Positions 18,817-28,354 are shown, counted from the stretch's first letter. The stretch: 43,119 nucleotides of DNA from DATLWN01 sp964422615 (GCA_964422615.1 CAYRBJ010000014.1:1-43119); one strand, 5' to 3'. The notes: generated from the sequence alone by a model not told the origin. Program-made: numbers and translations.

Positions 18817-19483
18817 GAGACGACGCCATCATGGCGACAGCTTCGTCGGCGGCCTGTCTCGGTGAGGCTGCCTGCAGGATAGGACGGCCGACGACCAGAT
18901 AGTCGGCGCCCTCCCGGATGGCCATGGAGGGATCGGCAACCCGTTGCTGGTCCTGCTTATCCTGCCCTCCCCAGCGAATTCCCGGTGTCACCGTCAGAAA
19001 ATCCTCACCGCAATCCTTCTTGATGGTCCGCACCTCATGCGCACTGCACACCACACCGTGCAGGCCCGCTTTTTTCGCCAACAGGGCGCGCTCCCGGGCC
19101 AGTCGCAGCGCATCTTCGGCGGAACGTGCATCGCTGGTCAGCACCGTCACCCCGATCAGAAACATGCCGGGAAATCCGGCTGCCGCCCGTGCGGCGGCCT
19201 CCATCATGGCCAGACCGCCGCTGGTATGCACGTTGACCATCTGCACGCCCAGACTACCGGCACTTTCCACCGCCTGGGCCACCGTATTGGGAATATCATG
19301 GAACTTCAGATCCAGAAAGATCCGGTGAAATCGCAAAAGTTCGCGTACCAATTGCGGGCCTTCGGCGACAAACAGGCGCATGCCCACCTTCATCCAGCCC
19401 ACGCCATCGCCAATGACATCCCGCATGGCCAGCGCCTGCGTCCGATCCGGCACGTCCAACGCCACCATCAATCTGTCCCGCAT
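18809..19483 (-). CDS. pyrF: orotidine 5'-phosphate decarboxylase
   Basis: PyrF decarboxylates OMP to UMP, the last step of pyrimidine synthesis. The 224-residue protein begins MRDRLMVALDVPDRTQAL and has the catalytic Asp-x-Lys-x-x-Asp tetrad in FLDLKFHDIPNTVAQA. VNVHTSGGLAMMEAA, LTVTPGIRW and DYLVVGRPILQA follow. The ATG at 19483 is chosen because it overlaps the lapB stop (TGATG) and matches the family start; the frame extends upstream inside lapB. The lapA-lapB-pyrF order is the same as in E. coli. Confidence 0.96.
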   Translation of the reverse strand: MRDRLMVALDVPDRTQALAMRDVIGDGVGWMKVGMRLFVAEGPQLVRELLRFHRIFLDLKFHDIPNTVAQAVESAGSLGVQMVNVHTSGGLAMMEAAARAAAGFPGMFLIGVTVLTSDARSAEDALRLARERALLAKKAGLHGVVCSAHEVRTIKKDCGEDFLTVTPGIRWGGQDKQDQQRVADPSMAIREGADYLVVGRPILQAASPRQAADEAVAMMASSHG

Positions 19484-20625
19484 CAGAGCTCCCCTTCCCT
19501 CTTCACCTGCATGCTGCCCCAGGTATGGCACTGCGGGCATTGCCAGCGCATCTCAGCCACCTCCAGACCGCAGTGCACGCAGGCAAATATCTTCAGCTTC
19601 TTGCGCCATACGCGCACGTGCGTCTGCAATGGGGCGTCGCCACCACCCACGGCCGCTTCCAGCCTCAGGCTGGCCCTCAGACCCTTCGGCCGATATCCGG
19701 TTTCCTCGACCAGCTCAAGGGCCGGGGATGCACCCTGCCGTTCCGATACCCCTTCGATCCAGGCCAAAGCCAGTTGTTCGTCATGGCCGGCCTGCCAGCA
19801 ACGGGATAGCAGTTGCCGCCCCCGCGCAGCATAGAATTCCTCATGGGCCAGCAGGGACGGGATCGCCAAAGGAAAGTGCTCCGGTGCATGCTGCCAGAGC
19901 GCCTCGGCCGCCTCGACCGCCTTATCCTGATGGTGCTGATTCAGCCACACATCCATCGTTACCAGATAGGCCAAAGCGCATCGGTCGTCCAGCTCCAGCG
20001 CTTTTTGGGCATATTCGACGGCCTTCTCCCATTGGGGCCGGCTTTTCTCCATGCGCGCCATCTCTGCCACCAGATAGGCCCGATGCAGATGCGAGGATTC
20101 CCCGCGCACACGTTCGATGTGCGAAAGCAGCTCCTCCGCCTTCTCCCATTCGCTGCTCTGCTCTCGCAGACGCAGGCTGGCCTCCAGGGCCATCAGTTCA
20201 TCGGGCTTGACGCTCAACGCCTTATCGTATTCGCGCAGCGCCCGGTCGATCAGGCCTCCGGTCTGAAAATCCTTACCGAGCGCCAGCCTCGCCTGCAGGT
20301 GAGTGGCTGCCGGCAAATCCGGCCTGGCCAGCAGATTTTGGTGAATGCGCACCGCGCGCCCAATCTCGCCCTTGGCGCGAAACATCTCCCCCAGCGCCAG
20401 ATACACGTCGGCTGCCTCGGATCGCAAGCGCGCCACCTGCACCATCTGTTGCAAGGCCCGATCTGGTTCGTCGGCAAGCAGGAAGTTGATGCCGCGCAAC
20501 AGCGGCATCACGCGTTCGTCCTCCGGCTGGTCCACGCCGTCTTGGCGGCCCTGCTGACGCAGCAGCAATGCCACCATCAGCACCACAATCGAGGCCGCCG
20601 CCAATGCCAGCAGCAGGGTATTCAT
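19483..20625 (-). CDS. lapB: lipopolysaccharide assembly protein B (TPR, rubredoxin-like)
   Basis: LapB (YciM) is an inner-membrane-anchored cytosolic TPR protein. In E. coli it controls LPS synthesis by directing LpxC to FtsH. The 380-residue protein has an N-terminal span (about 4-22) and many TPR units (about 40-320). A C-terminal rubredoxin-like metal site has cysteines 349, 352, 363 and 366 (ACVHC and QCPQC). These features and the lapA-lapB-pyrF order identify it well. Its ATG overlaps the lapA stop (ATGA), which supports coupled production of LapA and LapB. Confidence 0.94.
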   Translation of the reverse strand: MNTLLLALAAASIVVLMVALLLRQQGRQDGVDQPEDERVMPLLRGINFLLADEPDRALQQMVQVARLRSEAADVYLALGEMFRAKGEIGRAVRIHQNLLARPDLPAATHLQARLALGKDFQTGGLIDRALREYDKALSVKPDELMALEASLRLREQSSEWEKAEELLSHIERVRGESSHLHRAYLVAEMARMEKSRPQWEKAVEYAQKALELDDRCALAYLVTMDVWLNQHHQDKAVEAAEALWQHAPEHFPLAIPSLLAHEEFYAARGRQLLSRCWQAGHDEQLALAWIEGVSERQGASPALELVEETGYRPKGLRASLRLEAAVGGGDAPLQTHVRVWRKKLKIFACVHCGLEVAEMRWQCPQCHTWGSMQVKREGEL

Positions 20626-20915
20626 ACGTCGTCTTGCAGCGGGATATTGCGCAGGTTATCGACTTCGCTCTGCAACAGGTCATTCTCGCGCCGGAGCGCA
20701 GCGATCTCTTCCTTGTGTTTCCGCCGGGAAAAGCTCAGGGCCAGCATGCCGCCCATGAATCCGGCCAGAAAGGCAATGAATATCGGCAGGAACAGGGGAA
20801 CCATCGAAACCGACATGCCCGGAAATCCGAGTGGTACCTTTTCCACATTGGACAGGGCGAACATGGTGGCAAAGGTCGTCAGGATCAATACCACCAGTAC
20901 ATTAATCCAGTTCAT
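20622..20915 (-). CDS. lapA: lipopolysaccharide assembly protein A (DUF1049)
   Basis: LapA is a small inner-membrane partner of LapB. The 97-residue protein has two spans (about 4-22 and 38-62) separated by the family stretch ALSNVEKVPLGFPG. A basic turn (SRRKHKEE) and a cytosolic coiled coil (IAALRRENDLLQSEVDNLR) follow. The pattern and the place between ihfB and lapB support the call. It probably helps hold LapB at the membrane. Confidence 0.92.
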   Translation of the reverse strand: MNWINVLVVLILTTFATMFALSNVEKVPLGFPGMSVSMVPLFLPIFIAFLAGFMGGMLALSFSRRKHKEEIAALRRENDLLQSEVDNLRNIPLQDDV

Positions 20916-20932
20916 GGGATCCCCCAGCTGGC

Positions 20933-21217
20933 TCAGTCGTCGGGATTTACCTTCTCCCGCAACTCCTTGCCTGGCTTGAAGTGTGGCACCACCTTGGCAG
21001 GAACCTCGACAGCATCGCCTGTTTTCGGGTTGCGTCCAACCCTCGGGTTTCGCATCTTGGTGGAAAAACTGCCGAACCCACGCAGTTCGACACGTTCTCC
21101 CTGACCCAAGGCATCACTGATGGCAGTAAAGATCGTATTGACGACGATCTCAGCCTCACGACGGGTAATCTGGCCATGCGCACTTGCGATCATGTCCACC
21201 AGTTCCGACTTCGTCAT
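20933..21217 (-). CDS. ihfB: integration host factor subunit beta
   Basis: IHF beta is the DNA-bending nucleoid protein that pairs with IhfA. The 94-residue protein begins MTKSELVDMIA and has the beta-arm signature GRNPKTGDAVEVPAKVVPHF. The ending FKPGKELREKVN is IHF-beta-like rather than HU-like, and the position after rpsA is the usual ihfB place. A very strong ribosome site (GAGGAGGAG) lies before the ATG. ihfA is not in this window. Confidence 0.94.
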   Translation of the reverse strand: MTKSELVDMIASAHGQITRREAEIVVNTIFTAISDALGQGERVELRGFGSFSTKMRNPRVGRNPKTGDAVEVPAKVVPHFKPGKELREKVNPDD

Positions 21218-21253
21218 ACGCTCCTCCTCTTTCCCCTGCGATCCGGATACCGA

Positions 21254-22969
21254 TTATTTCTTTTTCTTATCGCCAAACAGCTTTCGCTGCAGTTCCAGGG
21301 CCAGGGCCGATGGCTCCTTTTCCTCATCCACGTTGGCCGCATAATTGCGCACCGCATCCCGCTCCTCGTCGCGTAGCAGCTGGCGAATCGATAGCTCAAT
21401 CTGCCGCCGCCGCGGATTGATATCCACCACCTTGGCCTGGATCTCGTTGTCCAGCTTCACTTCATCGAAGTCACGCGGCACCTCGCGCATACCCAGGCGG
21501 GCCAGCACACCCTCGGCCAGTTCGATCGTCGCATAACCGCTTTGCACATCCACGACCTTGCCAGTCACCACACTGCCACGCTTGGCCCCCTCCAGGAACA
21601 GTTCCATCGGATCAGCGGTCAGCTGCTTGATGCCGAGCGAGATGCGCTGACGATCCACGTCCACACCCAGTACCACGCATTCAACCTTCTGGCCCTTTCG
21701 GTAACCCTGTATCGCCTCGGCGCCATCCTTGTCCCAGGCAATATTGCCCACATGCACCAAGCCATCCAGATCGTCGTCCAGGCCAACGAAAAAGCCGAAA
21801 TCGGTGATGGTCTTGATCTTGCCGTTGACATGGCTGCCGGCCGGATGCCTGGTCAGCCAAGCCTGCCAGGGATTCTCGCTGACCTCTTTCAGGCTCAGAC
21901 GGATACGCCGGGCCTCCGGATCAACCTCCAGCACCGACACATCCACCACATCACCTTCAGCCAGAACCTCGATCGGCTTCACATCCCGACGAGTCCAGCT
22001 CATCTCCGAGCGGTGGATCAGTCCCTCTACACCCGGTTCCAATTCGACCACGGCCCCGAAGTCAAGCAACTGGCGCACCGTACCGGTCAGTCGCATGCCC
22101 GGCTCATAGGTGGTGCCCGCCTTCTGCCACGGATCGGGCTGCAATGCCCGCATCGAAATGGATACCTTGCCGGACTCAGGCACCAGCTTGGTGATCTCCG
22201 CCGTGATACTCTGGCCAGCGGACAACACCTCCTTCGGATGCCGGATGCGCCGCCAGGTGATGTCCGAAATGTGCAATAAGGCATCCAGGCCACCGATGTC
22301 GACGAAGGCACCGAAATCGGTCATCCGTTTGACCTTGCCAGTGACCCTGTCACCAACCTTTGCCTGGGCAAAAAAGGCGGCCTGCTGCTTCTCCTGTTCG
22401 ACCTGCAGTACCTGCCGGCGGGAAACCACGACATTCTGCGGACGGCGCCTCGCCTCGATCACACGAACCTGGCAGGGCTGGCCGATCAATGCCTCGGCCT
22501 GGATACGGGGGGTCGTATCTGCTTCCGAGCGCGGCATGAAAGCCTCAATGCCGCCCAAATCGACCTTGAAACCTCCCTTGACCTCGGCCACCACACGCCC
22601 ATCGAGCGGCTCGCCGGACTCCGCGGCCGCTTCGATCGCGGACCACACGGTGCGCCGATGGGCATCGAGCACGGACAGCTCCACACCCGCGCCACCGTTG
22701 ACGTCGCGCACCTGTGCTTCCAGCTCATCGCCGACCGCGGGAACCGGCATGTCGATGGCTGCGAATTCGGACAGCGGAATCGTACCCTCGACCTTGGCAC
22801 CGATATCGATCACCACGACGTCCTGGCCACAGTGCACGACCGTGCCTTTCACCATTTCGCCATGGCGGATCGTGGGCTGCTCACGCAGGGATTGCTCGAA
22901 CAACTGCTTGAAGGATTCTTCCCCAGCGCCGTTTTCCATCGGTTCGTTATGCTCGTCGTGTGCGTTCAT
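21254..22969 (-). CDS. rpsA: 30S ribosomal protein S1
   Basis: S1 binds mRNA leaders and unwinds them on the 30S subunit. The 571-residue protein has six S1 repeats, the full proteobacterial set. They start at about GEMVKGTVVH, LDGRVVAEVK, GDRVTGKVKRM, GMRLTGTVRQL, GSHVNGKIKTI and GSVVTGKVVDV. Repeats 3 and 4 carry the FGAFVDIGG/FGAVVELEPG and LLHISDITW/LIHRSEMSW forms typical of RNA-binding repeats. The N-terminal stretch is slightly longer and more acidic than in E. coli (MNAHDEHNEPMEN). The tail ends in KKKK. It lies 46 bases after cmk and before ihfB. Confidence 0.97.
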   Translation of the reverse strand: MNAHDEHNEPMENGAGEESFKQLFEQSLREQPTIRHGEMVKGTVVHCGQDVVVIDIGAKVEGTIPLSEFAAIDMPVPAVGDELEAQVRDVNGGAGVELSVLDAHRRTVWSAIEAAAESGEPLDGRVVAEVKGGFKVDLGGIEAFMPRSEADTTPRIQAEALIGQPCQVRVIEARRRPQNVVVSRRQVLQVEQEKQQAAFFAQAKVGDRVTGKVKRMTDFGAFVDIGGLDALLHISDITWRRIRHPKEVLSAGQSITAEITKLVPESGKVSISMRALQPDPWQKAGTTYEPGMRLTGTVRQLLDFGAVVELEPGVEGLIHRSEMSWTRRDVKPIEVLAEGDVVDVSVLEVDPEARRIRLSLKEVSENPWQAWLTRHPAGSHVNGKIKTITDFGFFVGLDDDLDGLVHVGNIAWDKDGAEAIQGYRKGQKVECVVLGVDVDRQRISLGIKQLTADPMELFLEGAKRGSVVTGKVVDVQSGYATIELAEGVLARLGMREVPRDFDEVKLDNEIQAKVVDINPRRRQIELSIRQLLRDEERDAVRNYAANVDEEKEPSALALELQRKLFGDKKKK

Positions 22970-23015
22970 GGTATCCGTCTCTTGGTAAATTTAGCCGATC
23001 CCGCATCATGCGGAA

Positions 23016-23714
23016 TCACTGGTCCTCCGGCCCGATCAGGCCCCGTCGCTCCAGTACTGCCACCATCCGGTCCACAACCTCGTCCGCGCGCATGGTGGTG
23101 GAATCAATGCTGATGGCATCCTCCGCCGGCTTCAGTGGTGAATGGGTTCGCTGCATGTCCCGATGATCGCGATGCTTCAAATCCTCTAGAATCTGATCGA
23201 AGCTAACCTCGAGCTTGCCCCCCTGCAACTGCGCCCAACGCCTCCGGGCGCGCTCGCGCAGAGAGGCGGTCAGGTAGAACTTGGCCTGGGCATCCGGCAA
23301 CACCACGGTGCCGACATCCCGGCCATCCATGATGCACCCGCGCGCCGCCGCCTGCCGCTGTACGGCAAGCAGATTTTCCCGTACCAACTGCGAGGCAGCC
23401 ACCCTGGAGGCGGCTGCACCGGCATCCTCGCCACGCAGCCGCGGCGCCCAGTTCTCTCCACCGTAATGGATGCCATTGGCCTGCCAGTCGATACCGTCGA
23501 CCAGCCCTGCTGCCAGCTCTGCCAGGGCAGCCTCATCATCCAGGCTGATGCCGCGCTCCAGCGCCACCATACCGACGAACCGGTACAGCAGGCCGGTATC
23601 CAGCACCGGCAATCCGATCTCGGCGGCCAGCATGGCCGCTACCGTACCCTTGCCCGATCCTGATGGCCCGTCGATGGCCACCTTAAGCCCGTCACCGGCC
23701 CGCCAATGACTCAC
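23016..23714 (-). CDS. cmk: cytidylate kinase
   Basis: Cmk phosphorylates CMP and dCMP. The 232-residue protein has the P-loop DGPSGSGKGTVAAMLA, then LDTGLLYRFVGMVAL and MDGRDVGTVVLPDAQAKFYL. The C-terminal RDHRDMQRTHSPLKPAEDAI stretch fits the family, and SIDSTTM near the end is usual. The ATG overlaps the aroA stop (ATGA). The cmk-rpsA-ihfB order is conserved widely in Proteobacteria. Confidence 0.95.
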   Translation of the reverse strand: MSHWRAGDGLKVAIDGPSGSGKGTVAAMLAAEIGLPVLDTGLLYRFVGMVALERGISLDDEAALAELAAGLVDGIDWQANGIHYGGENWAPRLRGEDAGAAASRVAASQLVRENLLAVQRQAAARGCIMDGRDVGTVVLPDAQAKFYLTASLRERARRRWAQLQGGKLEVSFDQILEDLKHRDHRDMQRTHSPLKPAEDAISIDSTTMRADEVVDRMVAVLERRGLIGPEDQ

Positions 23715-25057
23715 GCCCCGTCCTCCCAGTGCAACCGCATACCCACAGCGCGGGCCATCGGCACAAAATCCGGAAATGAGGTGGCAATGGCACCGGCATT
23801 GTGGATGCGTATGTCACCCTCCGCCCGCTGGGCGGCTACCGCCATGGCCATGGCGATGCGATGATCGCCATGCGCGTCGACGTCGATCCCACCGCTGAGC
23901 GACGCCACACCCCGAATGCGCACACCATCGGGGCGCTCGTTGATGTCGGCACCTGCTGACCTGAGCGCGGCGACCATCGCCGCGATACGATCCGATTCCT
24001 TGACACGCAACTCCTCGGCACCCTCCAGCACAAAATCGCCGCTGGCCAGGGCAGCGGCGACAAACAGCACCGGGAATTCGTCGATGGCATCCGGCACATC
24101 GGCCGGATCGACCCGGATGGCGGTCAGTTCGCCATAGTCCACATCGATATTCGCCACCGGCTCACTGCCCACGCTGGCGACGTCCCTCGTACCGAGCTGG
24201 GCACCCATGGCGGCCAGGATGCGCCGCCAGCCGTCGCGCCGCTCATTGATGCCGACACCGGGCAACAGCAGCCGGGAGCCCGGCACCAGGCTTGCAGCGA
24301 CGGCAAAAAAGGCCGCCGATGAGGGATCGGCCGGGATATGCACCACCTCGCGGGGTGCGACCAGCCTGTCGGTAGGCGTCAGTGAGATCGTACCATCCAC
24401 TGTCACTGCCACCGGTTGGCCAAACAGCGGCAGCATGCGTTCGGTATGGTCACGGGTCGGCTTCGGCTCGCTGACCCTGGTCGTCCCCTCGGCAAACAGG
24501 CCGGACAGCAACACGCACGACTTGACCTGGGCGCTGGCGACCTCGGAGACATGATGAATCGCTTTAAGCCCGCCGCCCCGGATGGCCAACGGCAGCTTGT
24601 TGCCCCCTTCGCGGCCGTCGACATGCGCCCCCATCCGGCGCACCGGATCGGCCACACGCTGCATCGGCCGTTTGTGCAGCGAGGCATCCCCGACCAGCAC
24701 GGAATGAAACGGTTGGCCGGCCAGCACGCCGGTCATCAGGCGCACACAGGTGCCGGAATTGCCGGCATCGAGTACGTTCACCGGCTCCTTTAGGCCGTGC
24801 AGGCCCGTGCCATGCACACGCAGCCGGGTCTTGCCGGCATCCAGCCAGTCGATATCGATCCCCATGTCGGTGAACATCCGTGCCGTGGCCAGATTGTCCT
24901 CTCCGGGCAGGAACCCGGAGATCTCCGTAACGCCCTCAGCCAGGGCAGCCAGCATCACCGCCCGGTGCGACATGGACTTGTCGCCAGGTACCACCACGGT
25001 TCCGGACAGGCCACCGACGCATGGGCCGGCGATCAGGGTACGATCGATGCCGCTCAC
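23711..25057 (-). CDS. aroA: 3-phosphoshikimate 1-carboxyvinyltransferase (EPSP synthase)
   Basis: AroA joins phosphoenolpyruvate to shikimate 3-phosphate in the shikimate pathway. The 448-residue protein has PGDKSMSHRAVMLAALAEG, LDAGNSGTCVRLMTGVLAG, SAQVKSCVLLSGL, RDHTERMLPLFG and LRVKESDRIAAM. The SAQxK and RDHTE forms are those of class II EPSP synthases (as in Bacillus) rather than the E. coli class I form. The start is a GTG that overlaps the tyrA stop (GTGA). It is coupled on both sides, to tyrA and cmk. Confidence 0.95.
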   Translation of the reverse strand: MSGIDRTLIAGPCVGGLSGTVVVPGDKSMSHRAVMLAALAEGVTEISGFLPGEDNLATARMFTDMGIDIDWLDAGKTRLRVHGTGLHGLKEPVNVLDAGNSGTCVRLMTGVLAGQPFHSVLVGDASLHKRPMQRVADPVRRMGAHVDGREGGNKLPLAIRGGGLKAIHHVSEVASAQVKSCVLLSGLFAEGTTRVSEPKPTRDHTERMLPLFGQPVAVTVDGTISLTPTDRLVAPREVVHIPADPSSAAFFAVAASLVPGSRLLLPGVGINERRDGWRRILAAMGAQLGTRDVASVGSEPVANIDVDYGELTAIRVDPADVPDAIDEFPVLFVAAALASGDFVLEGAEELRVKESDRIAAMVAALRSAGADINERPDGVRIRGVASLSGGIDVDAHGDHRIAMAMAVAAQRAEGDIRIHNAGAIATSFPDFVPMARAVGMRLHWEDGA

Positions 25058-25944
25058 AGGGAACCTCCATGGCCGGCCAGCCAGCGTTCACGGGCGGATC
25101 TGGCGGCTTCGAACACGTCCAGCAGTCGCTGGCCGTCACCGGCCTCGAGCGCTGAGCGCAGTTCAGCCAATTCAACCTCCAGCGCATCCAGCTTGGCCAG
25201 GACTGACCGGCGGTTGACCAGGGCGATATCCCGCCACATCTCCGGCGACGAGGAGGCGATGCGTGTGAAATCCCGGAAGCCGCCGGCCGCAAAGCGGAAT
25301 GGATCATGTTGGGCATCGCCCATCTTGCGCACGGCATCGACCAGGGCGAAGGCCAGCAGGTGAGGCAGGTGGCTGACCGCGGCAAGGAAATCGTCATGCT
25401 CCGCGGCGGTCATCGTCTGCACCTCCGAACCCGTGGCCTGCCACATGGCGGCGACGGTGGCGACGGCTTCCGGTGTACTCTGTTCCATCGGGGTCAGCAC
25501 GCACAGGCGGCCATGGAACAGCGAGGCCAGTGAAGCCTCGACCCCGGAATGCTCGGTGCCGGCGATCGGATGCGCCGGCACGAAACGGGCCAGTTCGCCT
25601 TCATGCAGATGCCGGCGTGCGGTCTCGACGGCATGCTGCTTGGTACTGCCGGCGTCGGTCAGCACGGCACGCTCCGGCAGCGCCCCGGCCAAGGCCGCAA
25701 ATACGCTGTCGTAGGCCCCCATCGGCACGCTGACCAGCACGGCATCGGCATCGGCCACGCCGTCACGGATGTCTGTCGTCCAGTCATCGACTACGCCAAG
25801 CGCACGCCCTTTGTTCAGGTGCTGTTCATCGCGACCGATGCCGGTGATGCGCCCGACATGCCCGACTGCACGCAGGCTGCGCGCCACCGAGCCGCCGATC
25901 AGGCCGACACCGACGATGGCAAGATGTTCGAGGGCATACGCCAA
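25054..25944 (-). CDS. tyrA: prephenate dehydrogenase
   Basis: TyrA (cyclohexadienyl type) oxidises prephenate on the way to tyrosine. The 296-residue protein is the dehydrogenase alone, without a mutase domain. It has the NAD loop VGVGLIGGSVARSLRAVG, LVSVPMGAY and LTDAGSTK. The substrate-site HPIAGTEHSGVEAS and SHLPHLLAFALVDA follow. The start is TTG 25944, with AGGAGAG 7 bases before it; no better start matches the family N-terminus. It follows hisC by 10 bases. The ATP-binding fold is followed by a helical dimer domain, as expected. Confidence 0.94.
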   Translation of the reverse strand: MAYALEHLAIVGVGLIGGSVARSLRAVGHVGRITGIGRDEQHLNKGRALGVVDDWTTDIRDGVADADAVLVSVPMGAYDSVFAALAGALPERAVLTDAGSTKQHAVETARRHLHEGELARFVPAHPIAGTEHSGVEASLASLFHGRLCVLTPMEQSTPEAVATVAAMWQATGSEVQTMTAAEHDDFLAAVSHLPHLLAFALVDAVRKMGDAQHDPFRFAAGGFRDFTRIASSSPEMWRDIALVNRRSVLAKLDALEVELAELRSALEAGDGQRLLDVFEAARSARERWLAGHGGSL

Positions 25945-25954
25945 GGAAACTCTC

Positions 25955-27064
25955 CTAGTCGAGCGAAGCCAAAATGGGCTTCAGGGCCGTTAGCAGGGTT
26001 TCGTTTTCCGCGACCGTTCCCACCGTGATGCGCAGGTAATCCGGCATACCATAAGGCCCAAGCGGGCGCGGTATGATGCCCTGATCCTCCAGCCGCTGCA
26101 AAATCAACGCGGCAGAAGCGTGGCGCAACAGCACAAAATTACCGCGGCAGGGTGCGGCCAGGATACCGAGCTCCGCCAGCGCCGATTCAAGACGCAGGCG
26201 CTCGGCATTGCACAGCGCCACCCTCTCCATCACCCAGTCGCGGTCCACCAGTGCGGCCACGGCCGCCTGCTGCGCCAGCAGGCTGACATTGAACGGCTCA
26301 CGCACACGATTGACCACGGCCACGATGTCGGGATCCGCCACCGCGTAGCCGATGCGGCAACCGGCAAGCCCGTAGGCCTTGGAAAAGGTCCGGCACAGCA
26401 CCAGCCCCGGATGCCGCACGGGGACATACTCCCCCTGCTCGACCATCACATATTCGTAATAGGCCTCATCCAGGATCACCACGATGTCACTCGGCAGCCG
26501 ATCCAGAAACGCCTGCAGCCTATCGTTGTCGATCCAGCTGCCCGTCGGATTGTTGGGATTGGCGATGCAGACGATCTTGGTGTTCGCGGTCACCGCCTGC
26601 CCCATGGCCTGCAGATCAGGCGCCAGGCCATCGGCCTCCGGTATGGCGATGCCGCGGGCGCCAGCCGCCTGCGCGGCCAGCGCATAGACGATGAAACCGC
26701 GCTGGCTGTACACCACCTCATCATTCGGTCCGGCGAAGGTGCGGATCACCAGTTCCAGCACCTCGTTCGAGCCGTTGCCCGGCAGGATATGCGCCGGAGT
26801 CACGCCATGCAGCGCGGCCAGCACCTCCTTCAGCTGCCGGGAATCGCCATCCGGATAGCGGTGCACCTCGCCGGCAGCATGGCGGATCGCCTCCATCGCC
26901 TTCGGGGACGGACCGTAAGGGTTCTCGTTCGAGGCCAGCTTGATGGCATGGCTGAGCCCCTTGTCACGCAGCAACTGCTCCACCGGCTTGCCCGGCACGT
27001 ACGGATGAAGGCCCCGGGTCTGGGGAACGGCGCGCGCCGCCCAGGTCATCGTTTCGCTTTCCAT
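25955..27064 (-). CDS. hisC: histidinol-phosphate aminotransferase
   Basis: This PLP enzyme of fold type I makes histidinol phosphate in histidine synthesis. HisC2-type proteins beside pheA and tyrA often also serve aromatic amino acid transamination. The 369-residue protein has LASNENPYGPSPKAMEAI, GNGSNEVLELVIRTF, IANPNNPTGSWI and VILDEAYYEYV. The PLP lysine lies in TFSKAYGLAGCRIGYAVA. The ATG starts one base after the pheA stop (TAACATG). The location between pheA and tyrA favours an added role in Phe/Tyr formation, an inference from context. Confidence 0.93.
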   Translation of the reverse strand: MESETMTWAARAVPQTRGLHPYVPGKPVEQLLRDKGLSHAIKLASNENPYGPSPKAMEAIRHAAGEVHRYPDGDSRQLKEVLAALHGVTPAHILPGNGSNEVLELVIRTFAGPNDEVVYSQRGFIVYALAAQAAGARGIAIPEADGLAPDLQAMGQAVTANTKIVCIANPNNPTGSWIDNDRLQAFLDRLPSDIVVILDEAYYEYVMVEQGEYVPVRHPGLVLCRTFSKAYGLAGCRIGYAVADPDIVAVVNRVREPFNVSLLAQQAAVAALVDRDWVMERVALCNAERLRLESALAELGILAAPCRGNFVLLRHASAALILQRLEDQGIIPRPLGPYGMPDYLRITVGTVAENETLLTALKPILASLD

Positions 27065-27065
27065 G

Positions 27066-28229
27066 TTACAGCTTCCGCGATACCGGATAGGATCCGAGCA
27101 CCTTCAGCCAGGTGCCGGGCATGGCCCGGATCTCGTCCAGCGCCTCGGCCACGGCCGCATCGTCGCGATGCCCGATCAGATCGATGAAAAAGACGTATTC
27201 CCACAGCTTCCTCTTTGATGGCCGGGATTCGATGCGCGTCAGTCCGATGCCGCGGCTGGCCAGCGGCTTGATCAGCATGTGCAGCGCTCCCGGTTCATCG
27301 CGGATCGACATCACCAGCGCCGTCCTATCCTCGCCGCTGGGTGGGGAGTCGTGCTTGCCGATGACATAGAAGCGCGTGGTGTTGCCGTGGTGGTCCTCGA
27401 TGTCCTTGCAGAACAGGGGCAATTGCGCATGATCAACGATCGAGTACGGGCCGATGGCCGCCGCCTGCTGCCAGTCGACCTGCCCCGAAGCCTCCGGATG
27501 CTGGCGCGCCTCGTCGATCATTTGGGCTGCGCGCACCGTGGAACTGGTTTCCATCGTCGTGGCCCACGGCAGGTTCGTTTCCAGCCATTGCTTGCACTGG
27601 GCCAGCGGCTGCGGGTGGGACAGCACCAGCCTGATATCCTCGAGCCTTGACGCATACGAGAACAGGTGCTCGTTGATGCTCAGCAGAATCTCGGCGCAGA
27701 TGTACACATCACGGTCCGTTTCCGCGAACAGGTCCAGGGTATGCGTCACCGCCCCTTCGAAGGCGTTCTCCACAGGCACCACGCCGTAGCTGGCGCGGCC
27801 GGACTCCACCTCGTCGAACACCATGCGCAGGCTGCTGCATGGATGGTAACGCGGCATGGTTCCGAACTGGCGGCTGGCCGCGGCATAGGAGAAGGTGCCC
27901 TCCGGCCCGAGGTAGGCGATGGTCAGTGGATGTTCCAGGGCCAGGCAGGCACCGATGATTTCCCTGAAGATGCCATGCACGGCCTCGTCCGGGACCATCG
28001 CCACATGCTCGCTTACCGCATGCTTGGCATTTTCGGCCAGCAGACGCCGGATGATCTGCGCCTCGCGGCTGGGCACATAGAACGGGGCGCTGCCGGTACC
28101 ATGCTTATGCGCCCCCACATCGGCCGCCAGGGCGGCACGCCGGTGGATCAATGACAAAATCTCGTCATCGACCGCATCGATGGCCGCCCGCAGTTCCTGC
28201 AAATCCTTCTCTAACTTATCCCCTGCCAT
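27066..28229 (-). CDS. pheA: bifunctional chorismate mutase / prephenate dehydratase (P-protein)
   Basis: PheA turns chorismate into prephenate and then phenylpyruvate. From ATG 28229 it has 387 residues: a chorismate mutase domain (about 5-90, LQELRAAIDAVDDEILSLIH, RREAQIIRR-type end) and a prephenate dehydratase domain with IAYLGPEGTFSYAAASRQFG and TTRFYVIGK. The C-terminal ACT domain (RDEPGALHMLIKPL, RIESRPSKRKLWEY) gives phenylalanine feedback control. The frame is open to GTG 28331, but that adds 34 residues that do not look like the family. No attenuator was seen in the 125 bases upstream. Confidence 0.94.
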   Translation of the reverse strand: MAGDKLEKDLQELRAAIDAVDDEILSLIHRRAALAADVGAHKHGTGSAPFYVPSREAQIIRRLLAENAKHAVSEHVAMVPDEAVHGIFREIIGACLALEHPLTIAYLGPEGTFSYAAASRQFGTMPRYHPCSSLRMVFDEVESGRASYGVVPVENAFEGAVTHTLDLFAETDRDVYICAEILLSINEHLFSYASRLEDIRLVLSHPQPLAQCKQWLETNLPWATTMETSSTVRAAQMIDEARQHPEASGQVDWQQAAAIGPYSIVDHAQLPLFCKDIEDHHGNTTRFYVIGKHDSPPSGEDRTALVMSIRDEPGALHMLIKPLASRGIGLTRIESRPSKRKLWEYVFFIDLIGHRDDAAVAEALDEIRAMPGTWLKVLGSYPVSRKL

Positions 28230-28354
28230 AGCCACGAAACCTAGCACCTGCCGCCCGGTGGTGTCATGCCCGGGCAGCCGGATCACGCAAGGCGCATCGG
28301 GTCTTTCTGGGTGTTGATCATTCCCCTGCACCGGAACCCGGTCGACACGGCTGA

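Noticed and set aside
28230..28354. Phenylalanine attenuator before pheA
   Set aside because: No Phe-rich leader peptide or alternative hairpins with a T-run were visible in this gap.
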